A stretch of 64,000 bases of DNA, taken from positions 1,240,001 through 1,304,000 of the forward strand of contig CAVXWW010000004.1 in NCBI GenBank assembly GCA_963765545.1. Direction: 5' to 3'. Source of the stretch: JARRPM01 sp963765545. GTDB taxonomy: Bacteria; Pseudomonadota; Gammaproteobacteria; Pseudomonadales; Halieaceae. Every line of letters begins with the position of its first letter. Within the stretch, counting starts at the first letter, position 1. Of the stretch, positions 35,514 through 44,337 are shown one piece after another. A program made the position numbers and the translations under genes. Below the pieces are notes generated by a model. The model saw nothing but the letters and a program-made list of their open reading frames with translations. It was not told where the DNA came from and did not search any database.

Positions 35514-35870
35514 ATGGAAATTTACAAGGAGTTTCACTTCGAGGCTGCCCACCGTTTACCCAACGTGCCGCCGGGACACAAATGCGCGCGTCTGCACGGC
35601 CATTCCTTCCAGGTTCGCCTGAGTGCCAGCGGTGAGGCAGAAGAGCCCTCGGGCTGGGTGATGGATTTTGCCGAGCTGAAGGCCGGCTTCAAACCCATAC
35701 TGGAACAATTGGACCACTATTACCTCAATGACATTCCGGGCCTCGAAAACCCTACCAGCGAAAATATTGCCCGCTGGATCTGGGCCAGGCTCAAGCCTGA
35801 ACTGCCGTTGCTGAGCACCGTGGAGATCAGGGAAACCTGCACCAGCGGTTGTATTTACCGCGGCGATTAA
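35514..35870 (+). CDS. queD: 6-carboxy-5,6,7,8-tetrahydropterin synthase (queuosine/7-deazaguanine pathway)
   Basis: 118 aa of the PTPS/QueD family, which turns dihydroneopterin triphosphate into 6-carboxytetrahydropterin for queuosine synthesis. Zinc histidines are visible in FEAAHRL and HGH (CARLHGHSF), the catalytic Cys is in KCARLHGH, and the late CTSGC segment and ENPTSENIARWIW are conserved. Monocistronic. No preQ1-riboswitch-like leader could be made out upstream. Confidence 0.93.
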   Translation: MEIYKEFHFEAAHRLPNVPPGHKCARLHGHSFQVRLSASGEAEEPSGWVMDFAELKAGFKPILEQLDHYYLNDIPGLENPTSENIARWIWARLKPELPLLSTVEIRETCTSGCIYRGD

Positions 35871-36368
35871 CGAGAAGTTGCCGCCACGTTACTTCGTGGT
35901 AACACGCGCAAAAACACCCGGTGATTGCTCAGACGCTATTAAAAAAGCGTTCCGCGTAATCCGGAACTTGTCATTACGCCGGTTCGGTTCGCCTGTGTTT
36001 CCAAATCGACACCTATGGTTACCCTAGGTAGCAATCCACAGATGTTATGCACACTGAGAGTGTGTCACGAAACTATCACAAACTTAGGTGCACCTTTGTA
36101 CTTTTCACTTCACAACAACGCTCTAATATATTGTTTTATAACGATTTTATGCTATTGTATAAATTTTAACCAATCTGTAACAACCGTGGCAGCCTGCACC
36201 GCGCAGGCCCGCACGAACAATTTACACACCGACTTATCCACAGATTTTGTGGAAAAAAAATCCCTTGCCAAGTGTTACAGAATGTCCCGCGGGGGTTTTC
36301 CAGGAATCCCAAATCAAGTGTCACAATTATGACATGTGGGCTGTGGCTACTCGCAGCGCGGGAAGTTG
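35871..36368. other. AT-rich convergent gap with DnaA boxes
   Basis: 498 bases between the 3' ends of queD and the DUF3301 gene, with no ORF of note. Consensus DnaA boxes TTATGCACA (36045-36053) and TTATCCACA (36234-36242) are present, plus a one-mismatch inverted box (TGTGGAAAA, 36248-36256) that pairs with the second to form a short hairpin. A strongly AT-rich stretch (about 36120-36178) lies between the boxes. Composition and boxes resemble a DnaA-titration or origin-like element. Promoters are not expected between convergent genes. Confidence 0.5.
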
Positions 36369-36695
36369 CTAGTGAATGGTGCGGGCCTGGTCACTGATGA
36401 CCACCGCCTGCAGGTACTTTCCCAGCATAATGACATGGCCCTGACGACGCTCCACGCCATCGAAGCTGTAGTCGAAGCGGTACTGGCGCCAGATCCGCCA
36501 TCGCCCCTTAGAGTCCCGGCTGAGTGACATCCGACGAATATGCACTGCCTGGTCCAGCAGCTGGTATTCATTCTCCCGGCCCGCCCTGGCCACCGCCTGC
36601 ACCGCCAGTTCGCGCACCCGGGTAGCGCCGAGGAAGTAAAGGCAAAGCCCCCCGAACAGGAGCGCCAGCAAAATATCACCCAGGTTAAAATACAT
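36369..36695 (-). CDS. DUF3301-family small membrane protein
   Basis: 108 aa. A single N-terminal membrane helix (GDILLALLFGGLCLYFLGA) followed by VRELAVQAVARAGRENEYQLLDQAV and a basic WRIWRQYRFDYSFDG segment, the recognisable DUF3301 pattern of gammaproteobacteria. Function unknown. It lies downstream of the esterase gene in the same direction (86-base gap) and is likely cotranscribed. Confidence 0.8.
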   Translation of the reverse strand: MYFNLGDILLALLFGGLCLYFLGATRVRELAVQAVARAGRENEYQLLDQAVHIRRMSLSRDSKGRWRIWRQYRFDYSFDGVERRQGHVIMLGKYLQAVVISDQARTIH

Positions 36696-36781
36696 TCAGT
36701 TATCGCTTGTTGCCGGTCTGGTTGGCGGCCAGCATACTGGCCTTTGCGAGGTGGCGCCAGTTTACCACTGCCACGCCTCTG

Positions 36782-37561
36782 TCAAAGCAACTGCTTCTGC
36801 AAAAAGCGCAAGACCAGGCCGTTGAACAGCTGCGGGCGCTGGGCATGCAACCAGTGCCCGCAACCGGGCATGACCTTGACCCCCGCCCGGGGAAACAGGC
36901 CGAGTATCCTGCCGCGGTGCTCCTCGCGAATGTAGTCCGATTCCCCGCCCTTGATAAACAACACCGGGCCCGCATAAGGCAATGTGGCCGTTGGGCTGGC
37001 ACGCACCGCGCCATAACCCCGCCTCAGTTCCTCCAGGTTGAAGCGCCAGCGATACACGCCATCTGCCTCTCGGCGCAGGGATGTCAGGAGAAACTGGATG
37101 ACCTGCTCTTCCGCCAGATGGGCCGCCATCACCATGGCCGCATCCTGCCTGGAACTGCATTGCCCCAGGGCAACCGCCTCCAGCGCCGCGAACACCTGGT
37201 CGTGGTGCGGTGGATAGTCCACCGGAGCGATATCTGCCACGACCAGTGCGGACACCAGCTCTGGCTGCACCAGCGCGAGTTGCATGGCCACTTTTCCACC
37301 CAGTGAATGCCCGACAAATGCTGCCCCGGCGAGATCCTGGCTACGCAGCCAGTGCACGAGACAATCGGCCATCGCAGCCAGACTCGCACTCTCCAGCCAG
37401 TCCGAGCGGCCATGGTTGGGAAGATCGATACTGTAAACACAGCAACTTTCCTGCAGTGCCCGCGCCAGTGCACCGAGATTGTTACCCGACCCGAACAGGC
37501 CGTGCAGCAATACCACGGGCGGGCCGCTACCGCTGCGGGTGTAGTGCAGTTTAACCGTCAA
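36782..37561 (-). CDS. Alpha/beta-fold hydrolase (YbfF-like esterase)
   Basis: 259 aa. HGLFGSGNNLGALARAL near 19-35 (oxyanion), the nucleophile GHSLGGK near residue 94-100, acid near 210, and the catalytic His in GCGHWLH near 239 complete the triad. The order and sequences match the YbfF acyl-CoA esterase/thioesterase group of gammaproteobacteria. Cytoplasmic. Divergent from the lipoprotein gene at 37623. Confidence 0.85.
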   Translation of the reverse strand: MTVKLHYTRSGSGPPVVLLHGLFGSGNNLGALARALQESCCVYSIDLPNHGRSDWLESASLAAMADCLVHWLRSQDLAGAAFVGHSLGGKVAMQLALVQPELVSALVVADIAPVDYPPHHDQVFAALEAVALGQCSSRQDAAMVMAAHLAEEQVIQFLLTSLRREADGVYRWRFNLEELRRGYGAVRASPTATLPYAGPVLFIKGGESDYIREEHRGRILGLFPRAGVKVMPGCGHWLHAQRPQLFNGLVLRFLQKQLL

Positions 37562-37622
37562 AAGTGTGCCGCTCCTGAGTTTTTGCTACCATGCGCGGCA
37601 CTATAACGGATCGGAATCCAAC

Positions 37623-38408
37623 ATGCGTCGCATCAACAATTTGTGCAGCTACACCGCCATGGCCGGGCTGGCGTTGGTAATGCTGGGCTGCAGCTCCACC
37701 CCCACATACAACGCCACGGTTTACCCGTATGAAATCAACCAGGCCAGGGTGGACCAGGATGATATCAAGACGGTAGTCATCGCCCACGTGAACCTGGGCC
37801 TGCCCTCGCGAACATATCTGGACAAAGAAGCGCCGCGTATCGATGCCGCGGTCAGCGCCTACCTGAAGGAAAGTGGTTTCAAGGTACTGCCCCAGCGGGA
37901 CTTTGAGCAGCGCTGGAACACGGCGGTGCGCGCCTATGGCAACCCGGTGGACCCCACCAGTGGTAAGGTCAACATGAAAACCTTCTCCCAGATCATGACC
38001 AGTATCCGCGATGAGATGCGTGACACCGGCCTCGATGCCTTCGTATTCACCGACCTGGTTGAATTGCAAACTGCATTCAGCGGGGGCCTGCAACACGTGG
38101 CCCGCTGGGACGGGGTGACACGCAAGCCGACTATTCAGGGCCCCGGTGACGGCGTCAACGCCAATTTCGACTGGGCAATGCTGGTTGACGCTGCCTCCAT
38201 CCAGATCAGCATTTACGACATGGAGCTCAAGCGGGTCTTTGCCAGCAGGGGCGGGATGGACGCGACCCAGGCGATAGACAGTCGCTCATCCCAGGGCCGC
38301 TACGTACGACGCAGGGAGATCCTGGAAAACGAGACCAATGTACGCGAGGGGATAGAGATCGCCTTCTACCCCTTTATCCAGACTGAAAATTGGCCAGGCC
38401 AGCGCTGA
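37623..38408 (+). CDS. Lipoprotein of unknown function
   Basis: 261 aa from the ATG at 37623. Lipobox VMLGC (Cys23) followed by SSTPTYNATVYPYEINQARV. The central part (IKTVVIAHVNLGLPSRTYLDKEA, DAAVSAYLKESGFKVLPQRDFEQRW) has the flavour of outer-membrane lipoproteins with a TolB-N/curli-like alpha/beta fold. No precise family. It is followed by the P450 at 38543 but with a long gap and a palindrome, so probably a separate transcript. Confidence 0.65.
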   Translation: MRRINNLCSYTAMAGLALVMLGCSSTPTYNATVYPYEINQARVDQDDIKTVVIAHVNLGLPSRTYLDKEAPRIDAAVSAYLKESGFKVLPQRDFEQRWNTAVRAYGNPVDPTSGKVNMKTFSQIMTSIRDEMRDTGLDAFVFTDLVELQTAFSGGLQHVARWDGVTRKPTIQGPGDGVNANFDWAMLVDAASIQISIYDMELKRVFASRGGMDATQAIDSRSSQGRYVRRREILENETNVREGIEIAFYPFIQTENWPGQR

Positions 38409-38497
38409 ACCCGCCCCGGCCCTGAGGGGCCGGCGACACCTGCCTCCCCTGCCCGCCTCCATCCCCAGTGCTTGTCACGATCAATTTCGGGGTGGTA

Positions 38498-38515
38498 AAC
38501 TAACGACTATTAGTT
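38498..38515 (+). promoter_or_regulatory. Palindromic operator candidate of the second P450
   Basis: AACTAA-CGACTA-TTAGTT, a perfect 6-6-6 palindrome, 27 bases before the P450 ATG. The architecture matches TetR-type sites but the sequence differs from the cluster operator, so a different regulator, not encoded in this window, would be expected. Confidence 0.45.
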
Positions 38516-38542
38516 GCTAGTGCACCGCCGCCGGAGATGCCC

Positions 38543-39898
38543 ATGGATTTTGCCCTGCCCGAGTACGCCCGCCTGAAGGACAACACACAGCTGGACCACA
38601 TTCCAGGCAATTATGGCCTGCCACTGATTGGCGAAACCTTCCGCTTCGTGCTCAAACCATTCGATGTACTGGACGAGCAGTACCGCAAGTACGGCCCCGT
38701 ATCCAAGGCCTCCCTCACCTTCCAGAAATTCGTGGTAGCACTGGGTCCCGAGTTCATGCAGCAGTTGATGCTTGATTCCAAGCAGAGCTTCTCCGCACGC
38801 ATGGGCTACAACACCCCACTGGGCGACTTCTTTGCCGGCGGCCTGTTGATGCGCGACTTCGATGAGCACAAGTTCCACCGTCGCATTATGCAAACGGCCT
38901 TCAAGATAGACGCAATGCGCAGCTATGTGGATCTGATGCACCCCATCATAGATCGGGAAATGTCCGGCTGGGGCCAACAGCCCGGCTTTCATTTCTATCC
39001 CAACATCAAGACCCTGTTACTGGATGTGGGCGCCAAGGTCTTCCTGGGGATGGACATGGAGGGCCCGGAGACCCGCGCCCTGAACCAGTCATTCCTCGAT
39101 ATGAACGACGGTATGCTCGCCCTTATCCGCAAGGACTGGCCCGGCCTGCTCTATCGCAAGGGCATGAACGGCCGCCGGGCGCTGGAAAAATTCTTCTTTG
39201 ACGTGGTACCCCAGCGGCGCGGGCAACAGGGCAATGACATGGCCACCTTCTTTTCCAATGAAAGGACCGAGGAAGGCGATTACTATTCCGACAAGGTGGT
39301 CGGCGAACATCTTATTTTCCTGCTGCTGGCGGCCCACGACACCACAACCAGCGCCCTGACGATGGCGGTCCACTACCTGGCGCACGACCAGCAATGGCAG
39401 GACCGCCTGCGGGAGGAGCTCAAAGCCCTGGGTAAACCCCACCTTGAATACGAGGACCTGGCCCGGGTGACTGACCTGGATCACGCCTTCAAGGAAGTGC
39501 TGCGCCTGAATCCGCCGGTGCCTATGATGATGCGTCGCACAGTCAAGGAGGTCGAGCTGGGCGGCTTCCAACTGCAACCTCACACCATGGTGCAGATCTC
39601 CCCCCTGTACACACATCGCATGGAGCAGTGGTGGACCAACCCGCATCAGTTTGACCCGGACCGCTTCACACGGGAGGAACACAAACAGCACAGTTTCCTG
39701 TGGGCGCCATTTGGTGGCGGTGCTCACAAGTGCATAGGCCTGCACTTCGCCGACATGCTGTTCAAGACCGCCCTGTCCCAGCTACTGCTGCGTTACCGCA
39801 TCAGCTTCAACAAACCGGAGCAGTACCAGGGGCGCATGCAGTATTTTCCCTTTGCCAAGCCTATGGACAACCTGCCGCTTACGCTAACGCCACTGTAA
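38543..39898 (+). CDS. Cytochrome P450 (CYP26/CYP120-like)
   Basis: 451 aa from the ATG at 38543, with GGAG 6 bases upstream; an ATG at 38537 is too close to that site. Proline-rich-like NYGLPLIGETFRFVLKP at the N terminus, I-helix LAAHDTTTSA, K-helix FKEVLRLNPPVP and haem loop FGGGAHKCIG with the Cys thiolate. The resemblance is to the class of CYPs related to retinoic-acid and sterol hydroxylases, longer than the 23167 P450. Substrate unknown. The downstream convergent gap carries two hairpin repeats. Confidence 0.9.
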   Translation: MDFALPEYARLKDNTQLDHIPGNYGLPLIGETFRFVLKPFDVLDEQYRKYGPVSKASLTFQKFVVALGPEFMQQLMLDSKQSFSARMGYNTPLGDFFAGGLLMRDFDEHKFHRRIMQTAFKIDAMRSYVDLMHPIIDREMSGWGQQPGFHFYPNIKTLLLDVGAKVFLGMDMEGPETRALNQSFLDMNDGMLALIRKDWPGLLYRKGMNGRRALEKFFFDVVPQRRGQQGNDMATFFSNERTEEGDYYSDKVVGEHLIFLLLAAHDTTTSALTMAVHYLAHDQQWQDRLREELKALGKPHLEYEDLARVTDLDHAFKEVLRLNPPVPMMMRRTVKEVELGGFQLQPHTMVQISPLYTHRMEQWWTNPHQFDPDRFTREEHKQHSFLWAPFGGGAHKCIGLHFADMLFKTALSQLLLRYRISFNKPEQYQGRMQYFPFAKPMDNLPLTLTPL

Positions 39899-40005
39899 GC
39901 GGGTTGCGGCTAGCATAAAGCTCATTGCACAGCGCGGGGATTGCCTGGCAGATTGTAGATCCATGCAGTTTTTTTTGAGGTTTTTTGGGTTTGGTTCTGG
40001 TCAAC

Positions 40006-40080
40006 GCGGCCGGGCGACAGCAGGCTTCCCAGTCGCTCCACGTTATTCGCTTGATGAGAAGCCTGCTGTCGCCCGGCCGC
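40006..40080. repeat. Large hairpin repeat 1 (23-bp arms, 29-nt loop)
   Basis: Perfect arms at 40006-40028 and 40058-40080 (arm begins GCGGCCGGGCGACAG) around a 29-nt loop at 40029-40057. In the complement the loop reads TCATCAAGCGAATAA then CGTGGAGCGACTGG. A T/G-rich leader (39970-40000) precedes it. It lies after the stop of the P450, between convergent genes, and is inverted relative to hairpin 2. Confidence 0.85.
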
Positions 40081-40177
40081 TTGCATCGTGACACTCCGAG
40101 ACGGTGCGAGGGAAATAAGGGGGCAATCACATTTTCTCGATACATTGTCTGCATTGGAAGAGATAAGCACGCAACGA

Positions 40178-40252
40178 GGTCCCGGGCGGGAAAGTGTTCC
40201 TCACCTAGCGAATCACGTGGAGCGACCGGGGAACACTTTCCCGCCCGGGACC
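40178..40252. repeat. Large hairpin repeat 2 (23-bp arms, 29-nt loop)
   Basis: Perfect arms at 40178-40200 and 40230-40252 (arm begins GGTCCCGGGCGGGAAAG) around a 29-nt loop at 40201-40229 that matches the complement of loop 1 at 25 of 29 positions. The arms agree with those of hairpin 1 at only about half the positions, yet each remains perfectly self-complementary. The 97 bases between the two hairpins hold no gene; longer frames on either strand are made by the palindromes. Confidence 0.85.
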
Positions 40253-40313
40253 GCTGGACCGAACCAGCCCCGGGGACAGATGAGAACAGGCACAACGATG
40301 CAGCGAACAGACG

Positions 40314-41423
40314 CTAGCTCAAACCACCCAGCATCTCGACATCAAAAGCCTTGATATCGCCTGTGCGGTTCTCTTGCACCAGCCTGGCCCAGTCCGGGTT
40401 GGCGATCAGCGCCCTGCCCACTGCTACCAGATCGAACTCCCCGGCTTGCATGCGCCGCTCCAGATCGTCCAGGCTCGCAGGCTCAGCGCTCTTGAACGCG
40501 GTTTCACCCGGCGCAGGGATGAAATCAGTACTCAGGCCGACGCTCCCCACGGTAATTGCCGGCTTGCCGGTAATCTTGCGGGTCCAGCCTGCGAGGTTGA
40601 GGTCGCTGCCTTCAAACTCGGGCTCCCAGAAGCGCCGGGTAGAACAGTGAAAGATATCCACGCCGGCATCTGACAGCGGCAGCAGAAACTGTTCCAGCTC
40701 CTCGGGTGAGGTTACCAGCCGCGCGGCGTAGTCCTGTTGTTTCCACTGTGACCAGCGCAGGAGTACCGGAAAGTCGGGGCCTACCGCGGCCCGGACCGCC
40801 TTGATAATCTCGATAGCGAAGCGCCCGCGCTTTTCCAGCGATCCCCCGTATTCATCATCGCGCTGGTTGGTGCCCTCCCAGAAAAACTGGTCTATCAGGT
40901 AACCGTGGGCGCCGTGAATTTCCACCGCGTCAAAACCCAGGGCCTTCGCATCTTTGGCGCCCTGGGCAAAAGCCTGCACGCAATCATCGATATCCTGCAG
41001 TGTCATAATGTGACGATTAACCTTGCCCGGCACGTTCATACCCGAGGGTGTATAGCCATTCACCTCGCCCTCTGGCGGCGTACCGGCGCGGCGCATACCG
41101 CCGCAGTGCCACAACTGGGGTGCGATTTTTCCACCTTCTGCGTGCACAGCCTCGGCCACCTTCTGCCACGCGGCAAGGCGCTTCTCACCGTGAAAATACG
41201 GCACGTCAGGGTAGCCACTGGCGGCAATATGATTGATACAGGTGCCCTCGGTAATGATCAGGCCAACGCCGCCGGCAGCACGGCGGCGGTAGTACTCCAC
41301 CACATCCGGGCCCGGTATATTGCCAGGGGATTGATTGCGGGTCATCGGCGCCATCACGATGCGGTTATCGAGCTGTAACTTGCCCAACTCGAAGGGCCGG
41401 AAAAGGGTGTCAGAATCATTCAT
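40314..41423 (-). CDS. NADH:flavin oxidoreductase (old yellow enzyme family)
   Basis: 369 aa. FMN TIM barrel with LDNRIVMAPMTRNQ near residues 18-31, ITEGTCI, the His/Asn substrate pair in HGAHGYLIDQFF near 170 and phosphate-binding AVGRALIANPDWA near 345. It reduces the C=C bond of alpha,beta-unsaturated carbonyls. Cytoplasmic. Downstream of a HupE/PpiC block in the other direction of sense, but not coupled (98-base gap). Confidence 0.88.
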   Translation of the reverse strand: MNDSDTLFRPFELGKLQLDNRIVMAPMTRNQSPGNIPGPDVVEYYRRRAAGGVGLIITEGTCINHIAASGYPDVPYFHGEKRLAAWQKVAEAVHAEGGKIAPQLWHCGGMRRAGTPPEGEVNGYTPSGMNVPGKVNRHIMTLQDIDDCVQAFAQGAKDAKALGFDAVEIHGAHGYLIDQFFWEGTNQRDDEYGGSLEKRGRFAIEIIKAVRAAVGPDFPVLLRWSQWKQQDYAARLVTSPEELEQFLLPLSDAGVDIFHCSTRRFWEPEFEGSDLNLAGWTRKITGKPAITVGSVGLSTDFIPAPGETAFKSAEPASLDDLERRMQAGEFDLVAVGRALIANPDWARLVQENRTGDIKAFDVEMLGGLS

Positions 41424-41520
41424 GAGAACTCCAAAAGTTACGATTAAAGTGCAGCATTAAAAACGACGTAAAAAGCTGCGTAAAAAAACTGTGCTTACCA
41501 ACGGATTGCGTTAATAGGCA

Positions 41521-42522
41521 TCAGGCAAGTACTTCCAGCCCACGCTCTATACACCACATGGCGGACAAGGCGCCCAGTATATACACCGGAACCGGCGCCA
41601 GCCGGTCCTGCCAGGACGCCAGGGGCTTGCGGATAACAAACCAGATCGCGAACACGAGCAGGATGAAAGCGATCTGGCCCACTTCAATACCCACGTTGAA
41701 GAACAGCAGGGCCATGGGCAGATTGTCCTGTGGCAGACCTGTCTCTGCCAGTGCGCCGGCAAAACCCATGCCGTGCAACAAGCCGAAACCACCGGCCAGC
41801 CACCAGGGATTGCGCCACAGCAGGTCGTGCCTGGCGGTGCGGGTAAGCTCTACCGCCAACACAAAAATACTCAATGCGATGGCGAACTCAACCAGCGCAA
41901 CCGGGTAATCAAAGTAGCCCAGGGTCACAAGAGACAGGGTAATACTGTGCCCCAGTGTAAAAGCGGTAATGGTCCACAGCAGGCGCGCGCCACCGCCCAC
42001 CAGCAGCAGCAGGCCGAATACGAACAACAGGTGATCAATACCGCCCCAGATATGCTCCATACCCAGCAGGGAGTAGTCGCCGGCCACACTGCCGGCGCTC
42101 GACTCGGCGGGTATGACAAACTCCGACTGCTCGGCATTGAGCACCTGCTGGTAACTGCGCCCGTCAAGCAGGCTGACCATTACCAGGGCGGAAGCCTGGT
42201 TTTCACCCAGCCCTTCCACGCCCAGGGTTTCGCCCACAAGTCCGTCTTCACCCAGTTCGTCGCACCGCATCTGCCAGCTGTTCACCCGGCCCGTACCCTC
42301 TATTTGCGGTTCGCTACGGTTGGTGATTTCACAGGAGCCCGGCCAGGTGGGAACCAGGGGAATGGCACTGGTCCCCTGGGCCGGTGTTTTCCAGACCACC
42401 GCATACTGCTGGTCGGCTATTTCCGTGACTTTCAACAACGAGGGTGCGAAACGGTGGGCCTGCGCCACCTGCGCCAGGAACAGGCCGAGGAGCAAAAGCG
42501 CCATGAGCCTCAAGTTAATCAT
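41521..42522 (-). CDS. HupE/UreJ-family membrane protein
   Basis: 333 aa. Signal peptide (LLGLFLAQVAQA), a soluble extracytoplasmic part with two Cys (SCEITN, RCDEL) and then six or so helices. The transmembrane part has the family histidines HIWGGIDHLLF, LGHSITLS and GLLHGMGFAGAL, consistent with metal binding (HupE/UreJ proteins handle nickel or cobalt). It overlaps the PpiC gene by 4 bases (ATGA at 42519), so the two are one operon. Role here unknown; no hydrogenase or urease genes are near. Confidence 0.8.
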   Translation of the reverse strand: MINLRLMALLLLGLFLAQVAQAHRFAPSLLKVTEIADQQYAVVWKTPAQGTSAIPLVPTWPGSCEITNRSEPQIEGTGRVNSWQMRCDELGEDGLVGETLGVEGLGENQASALVMVSLLDGRSYQQVLNAEQSEFVIPAESSAGSVAGDYSLLGMEHIWGGIDHLLFVFGLLLLVGGGARLLWTITAFTLGHSITLSLVTLGYFDYPVALVEFAIALSIFVLAVELTRTARHDLLWRNPWWLAGGFGLLHGMGFAGALAETGLPQDNLPMALLFFNVGIEVGQIAFILLVFAIWFVIRKPLASWQDRLAPVPVYILGALSAMWCIERGLEVLA

Positions 42523-43454
42523 TTTCTCACCTCGTACTGCTCGCGCAGGGTTGCGATACTTTCGGCCAGCGCGGCGGTGCTGGCGCGCGACTCCAGGTCA
42601 CGCATCAACTGGCCGCGCACCTCTTCCAGGGTAGCGTCGCGGCCGGGCTCCAGGGCACTGACCCAGACATAGTGCAGACCATAGGTAGAGCGGATCGGGC
42701 CAACCCAGGTACCGGGCTGCGGATCGGCCGCCTGCAGGTTGTCTACAAACTGGGAGCCGAACTGGCGAGCCAGCCGCTCTGGCGATTGCCGGCTAAAACG
42801 ATAGCCGGGCAGGAAAGGTGAACTCAATTCCAGGGCAGCTTCGGCGTCCAGTTGCTGCTCCCTGATAGTGGCGATGGCCGCCTCCGCTTCGCCCTCGCGA
42901 TCGGCGTTGAAGTACACGTGCTCAATGGAGTACAGGGGGGGACGCCGCAACTCTTCCTTGCGCAATTCAAACTCTGCCTGCAGCTCCTCCTCGCTGGGGA
43001 GCTTGGGAGGGTTGTAGCCCAGCATCAATTGCTCCATGACCTGGATAAGGCGACGTTTGACCACTTCATCCCCGAGGTGCAGACGCATCTCCAGTGCCTG
43101 CTCGTAACGCTCCTGTTCAGATTTGCCCTCCCCCAGTTGCAGAAAGCTCATATTCCGCAGCAGGCGCTGGTAAACCACCGTATCGTGCAGGTGCAGGTCC
43201 ATTTCGATCGCGCGCTGGAACAGCATGTCCCGGTCCAGCTCTGCCGAGATCATGCGGTCCAGTTGTTCAGGGGTAGGTACACGGCCGGTACTGGAAAACC
43301 ACTGCTGCTTGAGGGTCTCCAGTCTAGCTTCAGTGAGAGGGCCGATGACCGGCTTGGGCACCGGAAAGAAGACGCCCTGCAGGTAGTACAGCAGGCTGCC
43401 CAGCACAATAAAATGTATCCACGGCCGGTTTAGCCGGGTCAGTAGTGTCATCAA
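42519..43454 (-). CDS. PpiC-type (parvulin-like) peptidyl-prolyl isomerase
   Basis: 311 aa. N-terminal membrane anchor (WIHFIVLGSLLYYLQGVFF), a SurA/PrsA-like helical region and a parvulin domain from about 180 to 290 (YSIEHVYFNADREGEAEAA, FSRQSPERLARQFG, GPIRSTYGLHYVWV). Periplasmic or membrane-tethered folding catalyst. Cotranscribed and overlapping with the HupE/UreJ gene, which it may help to fold. Confidence 0.8.
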   Translation of the reverse strand: MMTLLTRLNRPWIHFIVLGSLLYYLQGVFFPVPKPVIGPLTEARLETLKQQWFSSTGRVPTPEQLDRMISAELDRDMLFQRAIEMDLHLHDTVVYQRLLRNMSFLQLGEGKSEQERYEQALEMRLHLGDEVVKRRLIQVMEQLMLGYNPPKLPSEEELQAEFELRKEELRRPPLYSIEHVYFNADREGEAEAAIATIREQQLDAEAALELSSPFLPGYRFSRQSPERLARQFGSQFVDNLQAADPQPGTWVGPIRSTYGLHYVWVSALEPGRDATLEEVRGQLMRDLESRASTAALAESIATLREQYEVRK

Positions 43455-43485
43455 TTTGTCTCTCGGGTTATGCCGCTAATGGCGA

Positions 43486-44301
43486 TCAGTCTTCGTAGCT
43501 TGCCTGGCACTTCTTCAGCTGGGCCTGCAAGCCCGCCTGGAGATCCGCCTCACTCAGCATCCCGGAGTTCCAGGTGGCGACGTAGTTGAGGGCATCAGCG
43601 ACGGAGTGATCGCGTGAGTAAAGCAGCATTTCCTTGCTGCCACGCACGGCCAGCGGTGATTTGCTGGCGATCGACTGCGCAATCGCCATAACCTCCTGCA
43701 TCATGGTGTCCCTGTCTTCATAGACCCGGTTAACAAAGCCCAGTTCCCGGGCTTCCTCGGCATCCATGTTACGCCCCGTGTAGGCGAGCTCCCTTACCAC
43801 GCCATCGGGAATCAGCTTGGGCAGGCGCTGCAGGGTGCCGACATCCGCAGTCATGCCTATGTCGATCTCACGAATCGAAAAGTAGGCATCCTCGGTGGCG
43901 TAGCGCATATCCGCATTGCACACCAGGTCCACGCCGCCGCCGATACAGGTTCTGTGAATGGCAGCCAGTACCGGTTTACGGCACTTTTCGACTGCGCTCA
44001 GGTTGTCCTGCAAACGCAGGATAGTACGGCGCAGATGTTCCGCCCGCCGCGAAGGCTCGTTCGAGGCACCATGCAGACCACCAAACATCGCCAGGTCCAG
44101 TCCGGCACAGAAGTGATTGCCGTTACCTGCGAGAATAACAGCGCGCACCGACGGCTCCGCATCGAGCCACTCGAAGCAGGTTTGCAGCTCAGCCCAGAGT
44201 ACGGCATTCATGGAGTTCGCCTTGTCGGGCCGATTCAGGTTTACCGTGGCCACCTGCTTGTCAAACTGCAGTTCCAGGGTCTCAAAACTCGGGCACTCCA
44301 T
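43486..44301 (-). CDS. Enoyl-CoA hydratase/isomerase family protein
   Basis: 271 aa crotonase fold. The oxyanion-hole segments AGNGNHFCAGLDLAMFGG near 59-75 and HRTCIGGGVDLVC near 118-131 are present. Glu/Asp residues typical of dienoyl-CoA isomerase-type members lie in REIDIGMTADVGTLQRLP. Hydrates or isomerises an unsaturated acyl-CoA. It is 31 bases downstream... of the nitroreductase gene's start region and 31 bases before the PpiC start, so part of a minus-strand run. Confidence 0.85.
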   Translation of the reverse strand: MECPSFETLELQFDKQVATVNLNRPDKANSMNAVLWAELQTCFEWLDAEPSVRAVILAGNGNHFCAGLDLAMFGGLHGASNEPSRRAEHLRRTILRLQDNLSAVEKCRKPVLAAIHRTCIGGGVDLVCNADMRYATEDAYFSIREIDIGMTADVGTLQRLPKLIPDGVVRELAYTGRNMDAEEARELGFVNRVYEDRDTMMQEVMAIAQSIASKSPLAVRGSKEMLLYSRDHSVADALNYVATWNSGMLSEADLQAGLQAQLKKCQASYED

Positions 44302-44337
44302 GACAACTCTCTCCTGTGTTAATTGCGGGACTGGATA

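Noticed and set aside
39879..40317. Open frames on both strands in the P450-OYE gap with repeated RSRAGKCS/HFPARD-like peptides
   Set aside because: They are produced by the two palindromes read in both directions; composition is not protein-like and no ribosome sites fit.
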